The notes under the pieces were generated by a model, which saw only the letters and a program-made list of their open reading frames with translations, did not search any database and was not told the DNA's origin. Shown here in pieces: positions 18,124 to 26,636 of a stretch of 64,000 nucleotides of DNA. The stretch's first letter is position 1. Every line of letters begins with the position of its first letter. A program made the translations under genes and the position numbers. Source of the DNA: Pedobacter mucosus (lineage in GTDB: Bacteria; Bacteroidota; Bacteroidia; Sphingobacteriales; Sphingobacteriaceae); contig NZ_CP087585.1 in assembly GCF_022200785.1 (NCBI RefSeq), positions 3,348,001 through 3,412,000 of the forward strand. The letters run 5' to 3'.

Positions 18124-19473
18124 CTAATTATTTCTGGAAATAGACATTGCACTATTTGTACCACCAAAGCCATAATTCAAACACACAATCTGGTTTATTT
18201 CTTTATTAATCGTTTCTGTAGAAATTAATTTTCGATAAGCATTTAAAGCTTCATTTGGCCCATCCCATTCGGGTTTCTTTTGAAAAGGCTCTAATTCAGT
18301 ATTTAAATTATTCGCATTTAAACAAGGTAAAACTTGTTGTTTTTCGAGCATTAAAACAGCTGTAATAAGTTCAACAGCTCCGGCCGCACCCAACATATGT
18401 CCGAATTGGGATTTAGGAGCGGAAATTTGATATCCCTCCTCACCCATTACATCTACAACACTCAATAATTCTATTGCATCTCCGATTGGAGTTGATGTTC
18501 CATGAACTTTTACAACATCAGGTTTGATATTTAGATTGTTCATTAAACCTTTCCATAATCTTTTCTGACCAGAAAATGAAGGGAAGAACATATTACCATC
18601 ACCATCCGAATTATTGTGGTAATTATCGATTACGGCAAGTATCTTAGCACCTCTTGCTTTGGCCATTTCGTATTCTTCGAGTGCAACTATTCCACAGCCA
18701 AAAGAGCAAACAAAACCATTTCTGCTGGAATCGAAAGGGCGAGAACTTTCTGCAGCAGAAAAACCCTTACTTAGCACTTGCATCGCATCGAAGCCTACAA
18801 AAGTTTCTAAGGAAGTACCTTCAACGCCACCAGCTATAACTCGATCTTGAAGTCCGAATTTTATAAGCCTGTAGGCGTAACCTATATTCCCTAAACCAGT
18901 TGCACAAGCAGAACCGATGGATTCACACACGCCTTTATTTTTAATTAAGCAAGATACATTAGCGGCATCGCGATAAACCATTGCTCTATCAACGGTATGC
19001 GAACCAATTAATCTTGATTTGTGCTTTAATTCAAAAAAGTTATGCCAAGCTGAACGGAGAATAACATGGCCTGCACCACCAGAACCAATTACAACACCAG
19101 TTTCTTCTGATTCTGTTTCTTGATTAGTCCAGCCTGCCATTTTTATAGCCTCTTGGGCTCCAAGCATAGACCAAATGCTTCCAACATCTGCTGTAGCTAA
19201 ATTTCCATTTGGAATTCTTTCCAAATGATCGATATATGTTTCTGGGTAGTCCGTTACGATTGTAGAATAAATGGCTTCCAGGTTCATTTCCGCCTCGGTA
19301 ATGTAACCAGAAATTGTGGAACGAATATTTTTCCCCTGGGCTTTAGCTTCATCCCAATCCCTAACCAAGCTTTCACCAGCAAATAACTTAGACTTAAACT
19401 CATCTAAATTTTTACAGTCGGGAAATGCTCCTCCCATCCCTACAATTGCTACTTTTCTGCCCAGAACCATCAT
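18124..19473 (-). CDS. Beta-ketoacyl-ACP synthase (KAS II / FabF-like)
   Basis: It condenses acyl and malonyl units on ACP. The protein is 449 aa, longer than typical FabF (about 410). The N-terminus (VAIVGMGGAFPDCKNLDEFK) looks like the start of modular-PKS ketosynthases. The full active-site triad is present: Cys190 in GSACATGLGN, His324 in VHGTSTPIGD and His359 in KSQFGHMLGAAG (with Lys354). It is not a chain-length-factor type, because the Cys is kept. The start is the first of two consecutive ATG codons, 2 bp after the ACP gene. Confidence 0.9.
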   Translation of the reverse strand: MMVLGRKVAIVGMGGAFPDCKNLDEFKSKLFAGESLVRDWDEAKAQGKNIRSTISGYITEAEMNLEAIYSTIVTDYPETYIDHLERIPNGNLATADVGSIWSMLGAQEAIKMAGWTNQETESEETGVVIGSGGAGHVILRSAWHNFFELKHKSRLIGSHTVDRAMVYRDAANVSCLIKNKGVCESIGSACATGLGNIGYAYRLIKFGLQDRVIAGGVEGTSLETFVGFDAMQVLSKGFSAAESSRPFDSSRNGFVCSFGCGIVALEEYEMAKARGAKILAVIDNYHNNSDGDGNMFFPSFSGQKRLWKGLMNNLNIKPDVVKVHGTSTPIGDAIELLSVVDVMGEEGYQISAPKSQFGHMLGAAGAVELITAVLMLEKQQVLPCLNANNLNTELEPFQKKPEWDGPNEALNAYRKLISTETINKEINQIVCLNYGFGGTNSAMSISRNN

Positions 19474-19475
19474 GA

Positions 19476-19736
19476 TTAAGCTTTAGCTTTGGTTCTTACA
19501 ATTAAATCGACAACATCTTTCACCTTTGATCCAAGTTCATCGATATCATCGTCTTCAAACTCAACATCAAACTTTTGTTCAGCTTTAGCTGCTATATTAA
19601 TCATCTCCGTTGATGGCGTATTAAGATCAGCAATAAAGTCCGTCTCTTCTGTTATGTCGTGGAGCTTTTCTGGATCTATTGATCTTATTGTTTTTAGAAT
19701 ATCGACTAAGCCTTCTACTATTTCCTGTCTTTCCAT
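19476..19736 (-). CDS. Acyl carrier protein with a variant attachment motif
   Basis: The protein is 86 aa, acidic and four-helix. It would carry the growing chain on a phosphopantetheine arm. In place of the usual Asp-Ser-Leu, the attachment site reads Pro41-Ser42-Thr43 in DLNTPSTEMI, so the serine is kept but both neighbours differ. The following AAKAEQKFDVEFEDDDIDEL is normal ACP helix II-III. The motif change may make it specific to the phosphopantetheinyl transferase in the same operon. It lies 3 bp after the hotdog-protein gene. Confidence 0.88.
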   Translation of the reverse strand: MERQEIVEGLVDILKTIRSIDPEKLHDITEETDFIADLNTPSTEMINIAAKAEQKFDVEFEDDDIDELGSKVKDVVDLIVRTKAKA

Positions 19737-19739
19737 AAA

Positions 19740-20288
19740 TTAATATTTTATTTTATCTCTTTTAATTCCCTTACCTGTTATATCAAATAATTCTGCTATC
19801 AATGTAAAATCATTTGGAAGTTCATAATTTAGAAATTGTTCTTCTGTGTAATCACTAAAATAAGCATCTAAATCCAAACCTTTTGGCACTTTATAAATTC
19901 TGCCATCACAAGTCATTTGCCTAAATTTATAAAATTTGATTTGCCCTAAACTTATAAAAACATCTCCTTCTTCTAAGTAACTTCTAAAATTAACCTGCCC
20001 AATACTAATAAATAGAGGAAGAAAGTTGGCCTTTAATTCTTCTGGTGTACATTTTAATTTTAAACATTCTAAAAAGCCACAGCAAGATACAATGGTTGCT
20101 TGTGCAAAAGCTTCAATCATGTCAACGCCTCTAAAAACCCCAAAATGATCTTCAACATCAAAAAAAGTTGGCGAATAACTTGCAACAATTCCAATTTGAG
20201 GCGAATGCCAATGATAAGAATTTAAGAGTGTTTTTTTGGGTCCGTGAAGCAGTAAGCTTTTTGGCGAAATACCAATGAGAGTAGTCAT
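19740..20288 (-). CDS. FabZ-like hotdog-fold protein, probable 3-hydroxyacyl-ACP dehydratase
   Basis: The protein is 182 aa. The centre FFDVEDHFGVFRGVDMIEAF resembles the FabZ/FabA active site: His48 stands where FabZ has the His of HFPG, and Glu59 in MIEAFAQA is the helix acid. The surroundings are diverged and the protein is longer than FabZ (about 145 aa), with an extra C-terminal segment. Operon position between FabG and ACP supports dehydratase function. It could instead bind a hydroxyacyl chain without dehydrating it. Confidence 0.7.
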   Translation of the reverse strand: MTTLIGISPKSLLLHGPKKTLLNSYHWHSPQIGIVASYSPTFFDVEDHFGVFRGVDMIEAFAQATIVSCCGFLECLKLKCTPEELKANFLPLFISIGQVNFRSYLEEGDVFISLGQIKFYKFRQMTCDGRIYKVPKGLDLDAYFSDYTEEQFLNYELPNDFTLIAELFDITGKGIKRDKIKY

Positions 20289-20303
20289 ATTAAAAAACTA
20301 AAA

Positions 20304-21026
20304 TTATAACAAACCACCATTAATATGAATATTTGTTCCGTTAACATAAGCAGCTTCATCAGACATAAGAAATGAAACATAATTTGCGATATCCGTTGCC
20401 TGCCCAAATCTTCTGGAAGGAATCATTTTTAAATATTTCTCCTTTTCTGTTTCAGGCAAATTAAGGGTCATATCAGTTTCAATGAAACCAGGCGAAAGAC
20501 TTATCACCCGAATATTATGATCATGATTAAGTGCGGCAGCTTCTTGAGCCAATGATTTAGAAAAGGAAACCAAGCCTGCTTTTGTTGCAGCATATACTGA
20601 TTGAAATGCATTGCCGGTTTCGCCTACTACAGAACTCATGTTGATAATTATGCCTGTTTTATTTAAGTTAAATATTTTCATGACTGTTTTACAAATCATG
20701 ATTGGAGCTTTCAAATTAACTTGAATCATTTTATCAATATCCTTTTCGGATTGAAAAATTAGCGAATTATCGAAAGTTAATCCAGCGTTATTGATTACGC
20801 CATACAGATGATCACCATGTTCTTTTTTAAGCTGTTTGCAAAAAGCAGTTAATTGGTTTGGATCGGAAAAATCTGCACATAGTATATGACTATCGGGAAT
20901 TTCAAAAGTAAAACTTTCGGGTTTTGATGCATGTAAAATGAGTTCGTATTTTGAAGAAAGCTTTTTAGCAATAGCTAACCCAATACCTTTACTTGCACCT
21001 GTTATTAAAATTTTCCTTTTTATCAT
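20304..21026 (-). CDS. 3-oxoacyl-ACP reductase (FabG-like SDR)
   Basis: It would reduce 3-ketoacyl-ACP with NADPH. The protein is 240 aa. Features are GASKGIG (10-16), NNAG (79-82), the catalytic SSVVG serine (about 132), Tyr145-x3-Lys149 (YAATK) and the C-terminal NGTNIHINGG. It is the first gene of the lipid operon, 66 nt after the predicted transcription start. The next gene follows after 15 bp. Confidence 0.92.
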   Translation of the reverse strand: MIKRKILITGASKGIGLAIAKKLSSKYELILHASKPESFTFEIPDSHILCADFSDPNQLTAFCKQLKKEHGDHLYGVINNAGLTFDNSLIFQSEKDIDKMIQVNLKAPIMICKTVMKIFNLNKTGIIINMSSVVGETGNAFQSVYAATKAGLVSFSKSLAQEAAALNHDHNIRVISLSPGFIETDMTLNLPETEKEKYLKMIPSRRFGQATDIANYVSFLMSDEAAYVNGTNIHINGGLL

Positions 21027-21098
21027 TGAGCATTTAAACTATCAAAATTTTAATAAGGATTTTAAAATATTGAGAGAGAAATTAAAATTATAGTCTAC

Positions 21099-21130
21099 CA
21101 AATATAGGCATTTTCTATTATTTCAACAAG
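21099..21130 (-). promoter_or_regulatory. Promoter of the lipid operon
   Basis: A perfect -7 box TATATTTG (rc of 21099-21106) lies 20 bp downstream of CTTG (rc of 21127-21130), which is one base off the TTTG -33 element. Transcription toward fabG would start near 21092. Confidence 0.65.
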
Positions 21131-21148
21131 ATTTACTCACGCCTAAAA

Positions 21149-21544
21149 TTAATGCGCTATGCCGCTGCTTAAACTGAAAGTTATAATAGCCAAAATGATT
21201 AATCCTATAAATACATAAAGGTAATCCCGTTCTAAAAGAAAACTGAATATGGCGAAAATTATACGAGCAATTGGCGTAAAAATAAGCATTAGCACTCCAA
21301 ATTGTACAATTGCATCTCCCTGAAAAGTTAAAACACCTTTAAATATTGCTGCAATTGAAGAGAATTTTGCTAGCTCAGGTTTAAACACTTTATAATCGGT
21401 TATGATACCGTTATTATGGACCAAAAAAATTATGCCTCCTAATAAAACGATGCTCATTGAAATGATTACGCCAGCTCGCAAAAGCGTACCCAAAACCACC
21501 TGAATGTCTTTATCGTTAATATTATGTTTTCCTGTTGCGTTCAT
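21149..21544 (-). CDS. DUF1634 family membrane protein
   Basis: The protein is 131 aa with three membrane segments (about residues 27-48, 74-98 and 105-128). The N-terminal NDKDIQVVLGTLLRAGVIIS is the DUF1634 signature. The family is usually found directly next to a TSUP permease, as here, where it begins 3 bp downstream of it. It is presumed to be an accessory subunit of that permease. The biochemical role is unknown. Confidence 0.8.
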   Translation of the reverse strand: MNATGKHNINDKDIQVVLGTLLRAGVIISMSIVLLGGIIFLVHNNGIITDYKVFKPELAKFSSIAAIFKGVLTFQGDAIVQFGVLMLIFTPIARIIFAIFSFLLERDYLYVFIGLIILAIITFSLSSGIAH

Positions 21545-21547
21545 CTT

Positions 21548-22381
21548 TTATAATCCGGTAATTCCTTTATAAATCATTTGGAGTGCTAAAAAGGTAACCA
21601 CTACCGCAAATACGATTTTAAGTTTATCAGTTTTTGTTTTTAATAAAATTTTTGAACCGATGGTTGCACCTGTCAAAACACCAAGACATACGGGCATTGC
21701 AATACCAGGATCTATTTGGCCACGATGTAAATAAACAACTGCACTTGCCGCAGCGGTGACGCCCATCATAAAATTACTGGTTGTAGTAGATACTTTAAAA
21801 GGCAAACGCATAATATTATCCATGGCGATAACTTTTAAGGCGCCACTTCCAATCCCCAATAATCCAGATAATGTACCAGCAAATAACATCATTATAAAAC
21901 CTCCAGGTACATGTTTTACAGCATAATCATGATCAATTCCTTTATCAGGATAAGAACCGTTTAATTTAAAAAACTTTGCCCATTTATCCGTTTTATCTAA
22001 AGTGGTATGGTCTACTTTTTTTTTAAGCGTCATGATGGCTGAGAAAATTAATATGCAGCCAAAAATGATTGCAATGTAATTTGCATTAAGGTAAACGGCA
22101 ACAATAGCACCGCAAACCGCTCCTATTGTGGTAGCGATTTCTAGAAACATACCAATTCGGATATTGGTTATGCCTTCTTTTACATAAGCTGCCGCCGAAC
22201 CAGAGGAAGTAGCTATAACCGAAACAATTGATGCTCCGATAGCGTAGTGAATATCTACTCCAAGCGCCAAAGTTAGCAGTGGGATAATAATTACACCACC
22301 ACCTAAACCTGTTAACGAACCTAATAATCCAGCTAAAAATGCACCAAACAATACAATAATGGTAAACAGCAATACCGACAT
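21548..22381 (-). CDS. TSUP (TauE/SafE) family permease
   Basis: These are inner-membrane exporters or importers of sulfur-containing organic anions such as sulfite or sulfoacetate. The protein is 277 aa, with about eight membrane segments. It has the two diagnostic repeats: GSLTGLGGGVIIIPLLTLAL near the N-terminus and GTLSGLLGIGSGALKVIAMD in the second half. The start chosen is ATG 22379-22381. The open frame begins at a TTG (22402), but a promoter -7 box lies between the two. The substrate cannot be told from sequence. Confidence 0.88.
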   Translation of the reverse strand: MSVLLFTIIVLFGAFLAGLLGSLTGLGGGVIIIPLLTLALGVDIHYAIGASIVSVIATSSGSAAAYVKEGITNIRIGMFLEIATTIGAVCGAIVAVYLNANYIAIIFGCILIFSAIMTLKKKVDHTTLDKTDKWAKFFKLNGSYPDKGIDHDYAVKHVPGGFIMMLFAGTLSGLLGIGSGALKVIAMDNIMRLPFKVSTTTSNFMMGVTAAASAVVYLHRGQIDPGIAMPVCLGVLTGATIGSKILLKTKTDKLKIVFAVVVTFLALQMIYKGITGL

Positions 22382-22386
22382 GGCGG

Positions 22387-22394
22387 CAAATATA
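22387..22394 (-). promoter_or_regulatory. -7 box immediately upstream of the TSUP permease
   Basis: A perfect TATATTTG (rc of 22387-22394) sits 5 bp before the chosen ATG. The -33 region is only a weak match. A message starting here would have almost no leader, and it argues against the upstream TTG start. Confidence 0.5.
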
Positions 22395-22609
22395 TGACTC
22401 AAGTTTTTGAGAAACGAAACATATTATGTTTAAATAAAGTCTATATATTATATGGATGATAAAGAATAATGATCGAAAATCGCAGCTACAATGCAGTTTT
22501 TGCTCACACTTGCTTATATAGAGCTTGGAAAGGGTTAGCCGTTTATGATGATTAAAAAACCGCTAAAATGCGCTCATTAAAGAGAAACGCAAGCTGAATC
22601 TTCACTACT

Positions 22610-23203
22610 TTATTCTTTATAATGAAGTTTACTTTCTGTATTGAAATCTATATGCTTAAATGTCTCAGTTAATTCAAAAGCAATTTGACGAATTGTTTCG
22701 GGGATCGGATCAATAATGGAAGTGTTTCCTTCTATATTTTTAATTTTCCATCCAGAAGTATTTAAAGTTATGCTATTAGTTTCGGCAATTGATTTAATAA
22801 TTTTGGATCTTGAAAAAGAAACGCCATTTGAATCGATAATCACTTTTTTATTTTGCCACCAGTTTTCTTGAGCTACTGGCTTTAATTCTTCAGCATTTAA
22901 TCGAGCACTATAATTCCATCCTTTATCTTTCTGATGCTCAAGTTTTAAAAGACCCAAATAGTTGGTTAGGATTTTAGAATTATAAGGTTCTGAACCTGAT
23001 AAAATAGATATATGGTTCAATTTAAGCCGACTCAAAAGCGATTTATCTAGATCGGTATTATGAAGAATAATAAGAATACTATGGGCTAATTTTTGAGTTG
23101 CGGCGGCATTTCCTGAATCATAGAGTGAACAAAAATTTCCAACATTTTCAATTTCCTCCTTAAGTTGTTTAATTAAATCAGGTTTTGATAAACTGTTTTT
23201 CAT
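22610..23203 (-). CDS. Uncharacterised cytoplasmic protein
   Basis: The protein is 197 aa, with no signal peptide or membrane segment. The N-terminal half (LKEEIENVGNFCSLYDSGNA, then KLAHSILIILHNTDLDKSLL) and the later WWQNKKVIIDSNGVSFSRSK remind me of a widespread uncharacterised family with the pattern D-x-G, LLH-x-T, SLL and a central W-W block. That likeness is from memory and weak. The gene lies 2 bp after the prephenate dehydrogenase gene, so it is probably co-transcribed. The function is unknown. Confidence 0.75.
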   Translation of the reverse strand: MKNSLSKPDLIKQLKEEIENVGNFCSLYDSGNAAATQKLAHSILIILHNTDLDKSLLSRLKLNHISILSGSEPYNSKILTNYLGLLKLEHQKDKGWNYSARLNAEELKPVAQENWWQNKKVIIDSNGVSFSRSKIIKSIAETNSITLNTSGWKIKNIEGNTSIIDPIPETIRQIAFELTETFKHIDFNTESKLHYKE

Positions 23204-23205
23204 CC

Positions 23206-24462
23206 TTATTTACCCAATCGCTTAATCATTTCTGCGCTTAAATCCCTTCCATCATTTAATCGATTGGCAAAAAATGATTTTGCCGCCTCAAAATGTGCTT
23301 TATATCCATTAATATCTCCATAACCAATTATCGAAGCCCATTCATGTACCGCCGTATGAAACTCCAAATCATCACCTCGGATAGATTTATCGTATAAAGC
23401 CGTATGAATTGATTCTTCTAACATGGCTTCATTTTTAAACAAATATTCTGCTATGCCTAATCGTAATTTAAATGGTGGCGTTTGGCAAATTAAATTGTCG
23501 TACGGATTTACGCCCATTTTATACCAGGCATAAACCATACTTAACAAACTTAAATGTGAATTTGGCTTTTGTTTATGATTGGCATCTGAAAGGCTAAATT
23601 CTTTCATAATGTTATCATCCAACAATAATAATTTACGACTTTCATGAAAAACAAAATCCCTAGCCGCATAAATTTTTTCACGGAATTCAGCTTCATTTTC
23701 ACATATCATCAGCTTAAATAATTCTGATTCTGCCTGAGCATAATATTTAACCTGCTTCTGGGCATAAGGATTTAAAATTGCCAAACCAGCATAAATGTGT
23801 GATTTGTAACTGAAAATTCTAAGTGTGGTCAGGATTTTTACATTATCAATTCCACCTGAATATGCAGGATTATCCCAAGGAAAAAAACCGGCATTTTTCC
23901 ATGCAGAGCCCATACTTTCGAAGCCCATATGTGTTACAGCTTGCGTATCTGCAACAATCCGATCGTGCTCCCTAAAATCATCCATCTCAATGATATTTGA
24001 TTTTAAAGATTTATAAACTTCTAGCGCTTGTTGGTAAATTTCGTCGCTTGCACGATGGCGCACCACTACTAATGTTTGCCCTTCGGGACTAAATGCTGGC
24101 CCATGTAAGGAATGACAAGTTACAATTTGAGTATCAAGAGGAAGATATTTTTCAAAAGCTTTAATTTCAGGATGTTTAACTGATGTTTGTCCGGATACGA
24201 TGGCACCATATTTTGTAGAACGAGCAAAGTTGGCAACAACCTCATCAATTTTTTCAGCTTCTACACAATAAATGATAAAATCAGATTTTCGGGCGACTTC
24301 ATGCCCATCTATCAAAACTTCAATTCCATTTGGTTCCAGTTCAGCTTTTAAATCGGCAAAACGCAACGGCATATCGGCTCCACATACTTTATAACCAGCA
24401 TTTACAAAAGATAAAGCATACAATTTACCCATGTCGCCTAATCCAATAATTCCAATTTGCAT
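23206..24462 (-). CDS. Prephenate dehydrogenase (yeast-Tyr1-like type)
   Basis: It would oxidise prephenate to 4-hydroxyphenylpyruvate in tyrosine synthesis. The start chosen is ATG 24460-24462 (MQIGIIGLGDMGKLYALSF); the TTG-type frame to 24486 crosses the -7 box. The protein is 418 aa. It has an N-terminal Rossmann fold GxGxxG (residues 6-11), VTCHSLHGPAFSPEGQTL and ADTQAVTHMGFESMGSAW. The length and the HSLHGP block fit the long, yeast-like TyrA class. It is not fused to a mutase or ACT domain. Confidence 0.82.
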   Translation of the reverse strand: MQIGIIGLGDMGKLYALSFVNAGYKVCGADMPLRFADLKAELEPNGIEVLIDGHEVARKSDFIIYCVEAEKIDEVVANFARSTKYGAIVSGQTSVKHPEIKAFEKYLPLDTQIVTCHSLHGPAFSPEGQTLVVVRHRASDEIYQQALEVYKSLKSNIIEMDDFREHDRIVADTQAVTHMGFESMGSAWKNAGFFPWDNPAYSGGIDNVKILTTLRIFSYKSHIYAGLAILNPYAQKQVKYYAQAESELFKLMICENEAEFREKIYAARDFVFHESRKLLLLDDNIMKEFSLSDANHKQKPNSHLSLLSMVYAWYKMGVNPYDNLICQTPPFKLRLGIAEYLFKNEAMLEESIHTALYDKSIRGDDLEFHTAVHEWASIIGYGDINGYKAHFEAAKSFFANRLNDGRDLSAEMIKRLGK

Positions 24463-24466
24463 GAAA

Positions 24467-24474
24467 CAAATGTA
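24467..24474 (-). promoter_or_regulatory. -7 box immediately upstream of the prephenate dehydrogenase gene
   Basis: A perfect TACATTTG (rc of 24467-24474) ends 4 bp before the ATG at 24462. It supports that start and suggests a leaderless or nearly leaderless message. No good -33 element is seen. Confidence 0.5.
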
Positions 24475-24629
24475 ATCTATCGACAATAATTTTATAATAA
24501 AACTTCGATAAAATTGTTATTTATGTTTTGAATTAAAAATTTTATCATTTTCATTTGTATCAAAAAAATTTAAGCGCCTAAAAAAGCGTATAAAAACGTA
24601 GTTTTACAATATTACTTTAAACATTAACT

Positions 24630-25241
24630 ATGCGAAAACTTAAACACACTCTATTGCTTTTAGGAGCTTTGTTATTTTTAAACGTTGCATTTGTGCAAGC
24701 TCAACAAGATACCACTAAAAATACCGATCCATCTTTAAGCGGACAATATAATTTTTTGCTGTCGAAATCAAAAAATCTATATGGATCAAAGCTGATTAAT
24801 CCTTCTAGATTGGCATCTTTATGGAAAAGTGTTAATGATACATTAAGGAAAGAGCGTAAACAATTAATCGAGGCAAGAGCGCAAATTAAAGTTCAAAAAG
24901 ATAATATTTCAAGTTTAAAAACTGAAGTTACCGGTAAAGAATCCTCGTTAGAAAGTTCTAACGCATTGGTAAATGAAATTAATTTTTTAGGTATTTCATT
25001 TAATAAATCAACATACAATACAATAGTTTGGGCTATTATTTTAATCTTGGCAGCTGGTTTAGCAATTGTTATTTTTCAATCTGGCAAGTATCGAACTGAG
25101 GCTACTTACAGAACGCAATTATACCAAGAAGTGGCTGATGAATTTCAAACACATAAAGTAAAAGCTAAGGATAAAGAAATGAAACTTGCAAGAGAATTGC
25201 AGGATGAAAGGAATAAGTGGGATGACAATGGAAGAAGATAA
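24630..25241 (+). CDS. Signal-peptide, coiled-coil, single-span membrane protein
   Basis: The protein is 203 aa: a signal peptide (1-24, ending FVQAQ), a hydrophilic region with a predicted coiled coil (about 70-110), one strong membrane span (about 129-150, TIVWAIILILAAGLAIVIF) and a charged cytoplasmic tail ending in ELQDERNKW. The ISFNKSTYNTIVWAI block is typical of a Bacteroidota family that I recall being labelled tRNA (guanine-N1)-methyltransferase in databases. Nothing here resembles a methyltransferase fold, so I treat that label as wrong. The function is unknown. Confidence 0.8.
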   Translation: MRKLKHTLLLLGALLFLNVAFVQAQQDTTKNTDPSLSGQYNFLLSKSKNLYGSKLINPSRLASLWKSVNDTLRKERKQLIEARAQIKVQKDNISSLKTEVTGKESSLESSNALVNEINFLGISFNKSTYNTIVWAIILILAAGLAIVIFQSGKYRTEATYRTQLYQEVADEFQTHKVKAKDKEMKLARELQDERNKWDDNGRR

Positions 25242-25292
25242 AATAAACTGAGGTTGAGGATAAACGCATTTTAGGTTTAGCCTCAACCTTAA

Positions 25293-26636
25293 TTAAGTCT
25301 CCGACGGAAAGGAAATTCCCTTAATATTTCTATACAAATCAACAGCATATAAATCTGTCATTCCAGATACAAAATCTAAAACGCTCTGGGTTCTTGAGTA
25401 AATATCAGTCAAATCTGTATGGTATTGTTTTGGAATTAACTTGACTAACTTTTTATAATAATGCGTGTTGTTATGAATTAACGCAGGAACAAACTCTTCT
25501 AAAAGTCCAGCCATTATTTTATAACCTGCTACTTCTTTTTGTATCACTGATGAAAAGTTATAAATTCTTTCTACTGATACCTTTTCTACTGCTTTCCAGG
25601 CAGAAATATAGGGCTCAGGCAATAAATCAGTTAAACTATTATTTAAATTCCCTTTAAGCAAGCTTTCTTGTTCTCGGTAAAAAATGCCTGCGCAAATGTT
25701 GGTTAAAGTATTAATTGCCTTTGCCCTTAACAATCCAATTTTGGCGTCATCATCTTCGTAATCATTTTTTAACCTTTCTTCTATCGTTTTAGAATTGGCA
25801 AAAGGAATTAGATAGCTCTTCACTTCCTCATAAGAAAGGATTTTTAAACGATGAGCATCCTCCAAATCAATAATACTATAGCAAATATCATCAGCTGCCT
25901 CAACTAAATAAACAAGTGGGTGCCGTTTATATATTACATACGCTGCATTTTCTTGCTCCATCTTAAGTTCGGAAGCAATTTTGATAAAGGATTTTTCTTC
26001 GGATTGAAAAAAACCATACTTCTTTCGATGCAGGACGCCTTTTTGGTGTCCCGCGATTGAAGCACAAGGATATTTTGCAATTGAAGCCAAAGTAGAATAT
26101 GTTAAAGCATAGGCATCGTTTCCTTTACCTTTTAATGGATGTGTTAAAATTCGAATGGCGTTTGCATTTCCTTCAAAATTGATAAGATCATGCCATTGAG
26201 ATTTATCCATTTCTTGTTGATAAACCTTTCCATCTCCATCGGTAAAATACCTGGATATTGCCGCTTCTCCTGAATGGCCAAAAGCTGGGTTTCCTAAATC
26301 ATGAGCTAATGCTGCTGCTGCAACAATATTACCAACCTCTTTAATTAACGGCGCCTCAACTATCACTTCAGGATTTTTTTCTTCTAAAGTATTTAGAAAA
26401 ATATTCGCCATAGAACGAGCAACGCTGGCAACTTCCAAACTATGTGTTAAACGATTATGAACAAAAACGCTTCCTGGTAAAGGGAAAACTTGTGTTTTAT
26501 TTTGTAATCGCCTAAACGGTGATGAAAAAATTAATCGATCATAATCCCTTTGAAAATCAGATCGGGCTTTGTCTGAATCACCTGTCCAGCTTTCCTGCCC
26601 AAATCTTTTATTCGAAAGTAAATATTTCCACTCCAT
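25293..26636 (-). CDS. dgt: dGTP triphosphohydrolase-like HD-domain protein
   Basis: It hydrolyses dGTP or other dNTPs to the nucleoside and triphosphate. The protein is 447 aa. Dgt signatures are FSSPFRRLQNKTQVFPLPGS near residue 37 and the metal-binding HD motif set: HNRLTHSLEVASVAR (about 62-76) and AALAHDLGNPAFGHSGE (about 112-128). VEAADDICYSIIDLEDAHRL supplies the last metal Asp. It is a single gene, convergent with the preceding plus-strand gene. Confidence 0.9.
   Translation of the reverse strand: MEWKYLLSNKRFGQESWTGDSDKARSDFQRDYDRLIFSSPFRRLQNKTQVFPLPGSVFVHNRLTHSLEVASVARSMANIFLNTLEEKNPEVIVEAPLIKEVGNIVAAAALAHDLGNPAFGHSGEAAISRYFTDGDGKVYQQEMDKSQWHDLINFEGNANAIRILTHPLKGKGNDAYALTYSTLASIAKYPCASIAGHQKGVLHRKKYGFFQSEEKSFIKIASELKMEQENAAYVIYKRHPLVYLVEAADDICYSIIDLEDAHRLKILSYEEVKSYLIPFANSKTIEERLKNDYEDDDAKIGLLRAKAINTLTNICAGIFYREQESLLKGNLNNSLTDLLPEPYISAWKAVEKVSVERIYNFSSVIQKEVAGYKIMAGLLEEFVPALIHNNTHYYKKLVKLIPKQYHTDLTDIYSRTQSVLDFVSGMTDLYAVDLYRNIKGISFPSET

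Noticed and set aside
21149..22381. TSUP permease and DUF1634 genes as part of the lipid operon
   Set aside because: A separate promoter (21099-21130) lies between them and fabG, and the 120-bp gap has no coupling; they may be read through but are not required.
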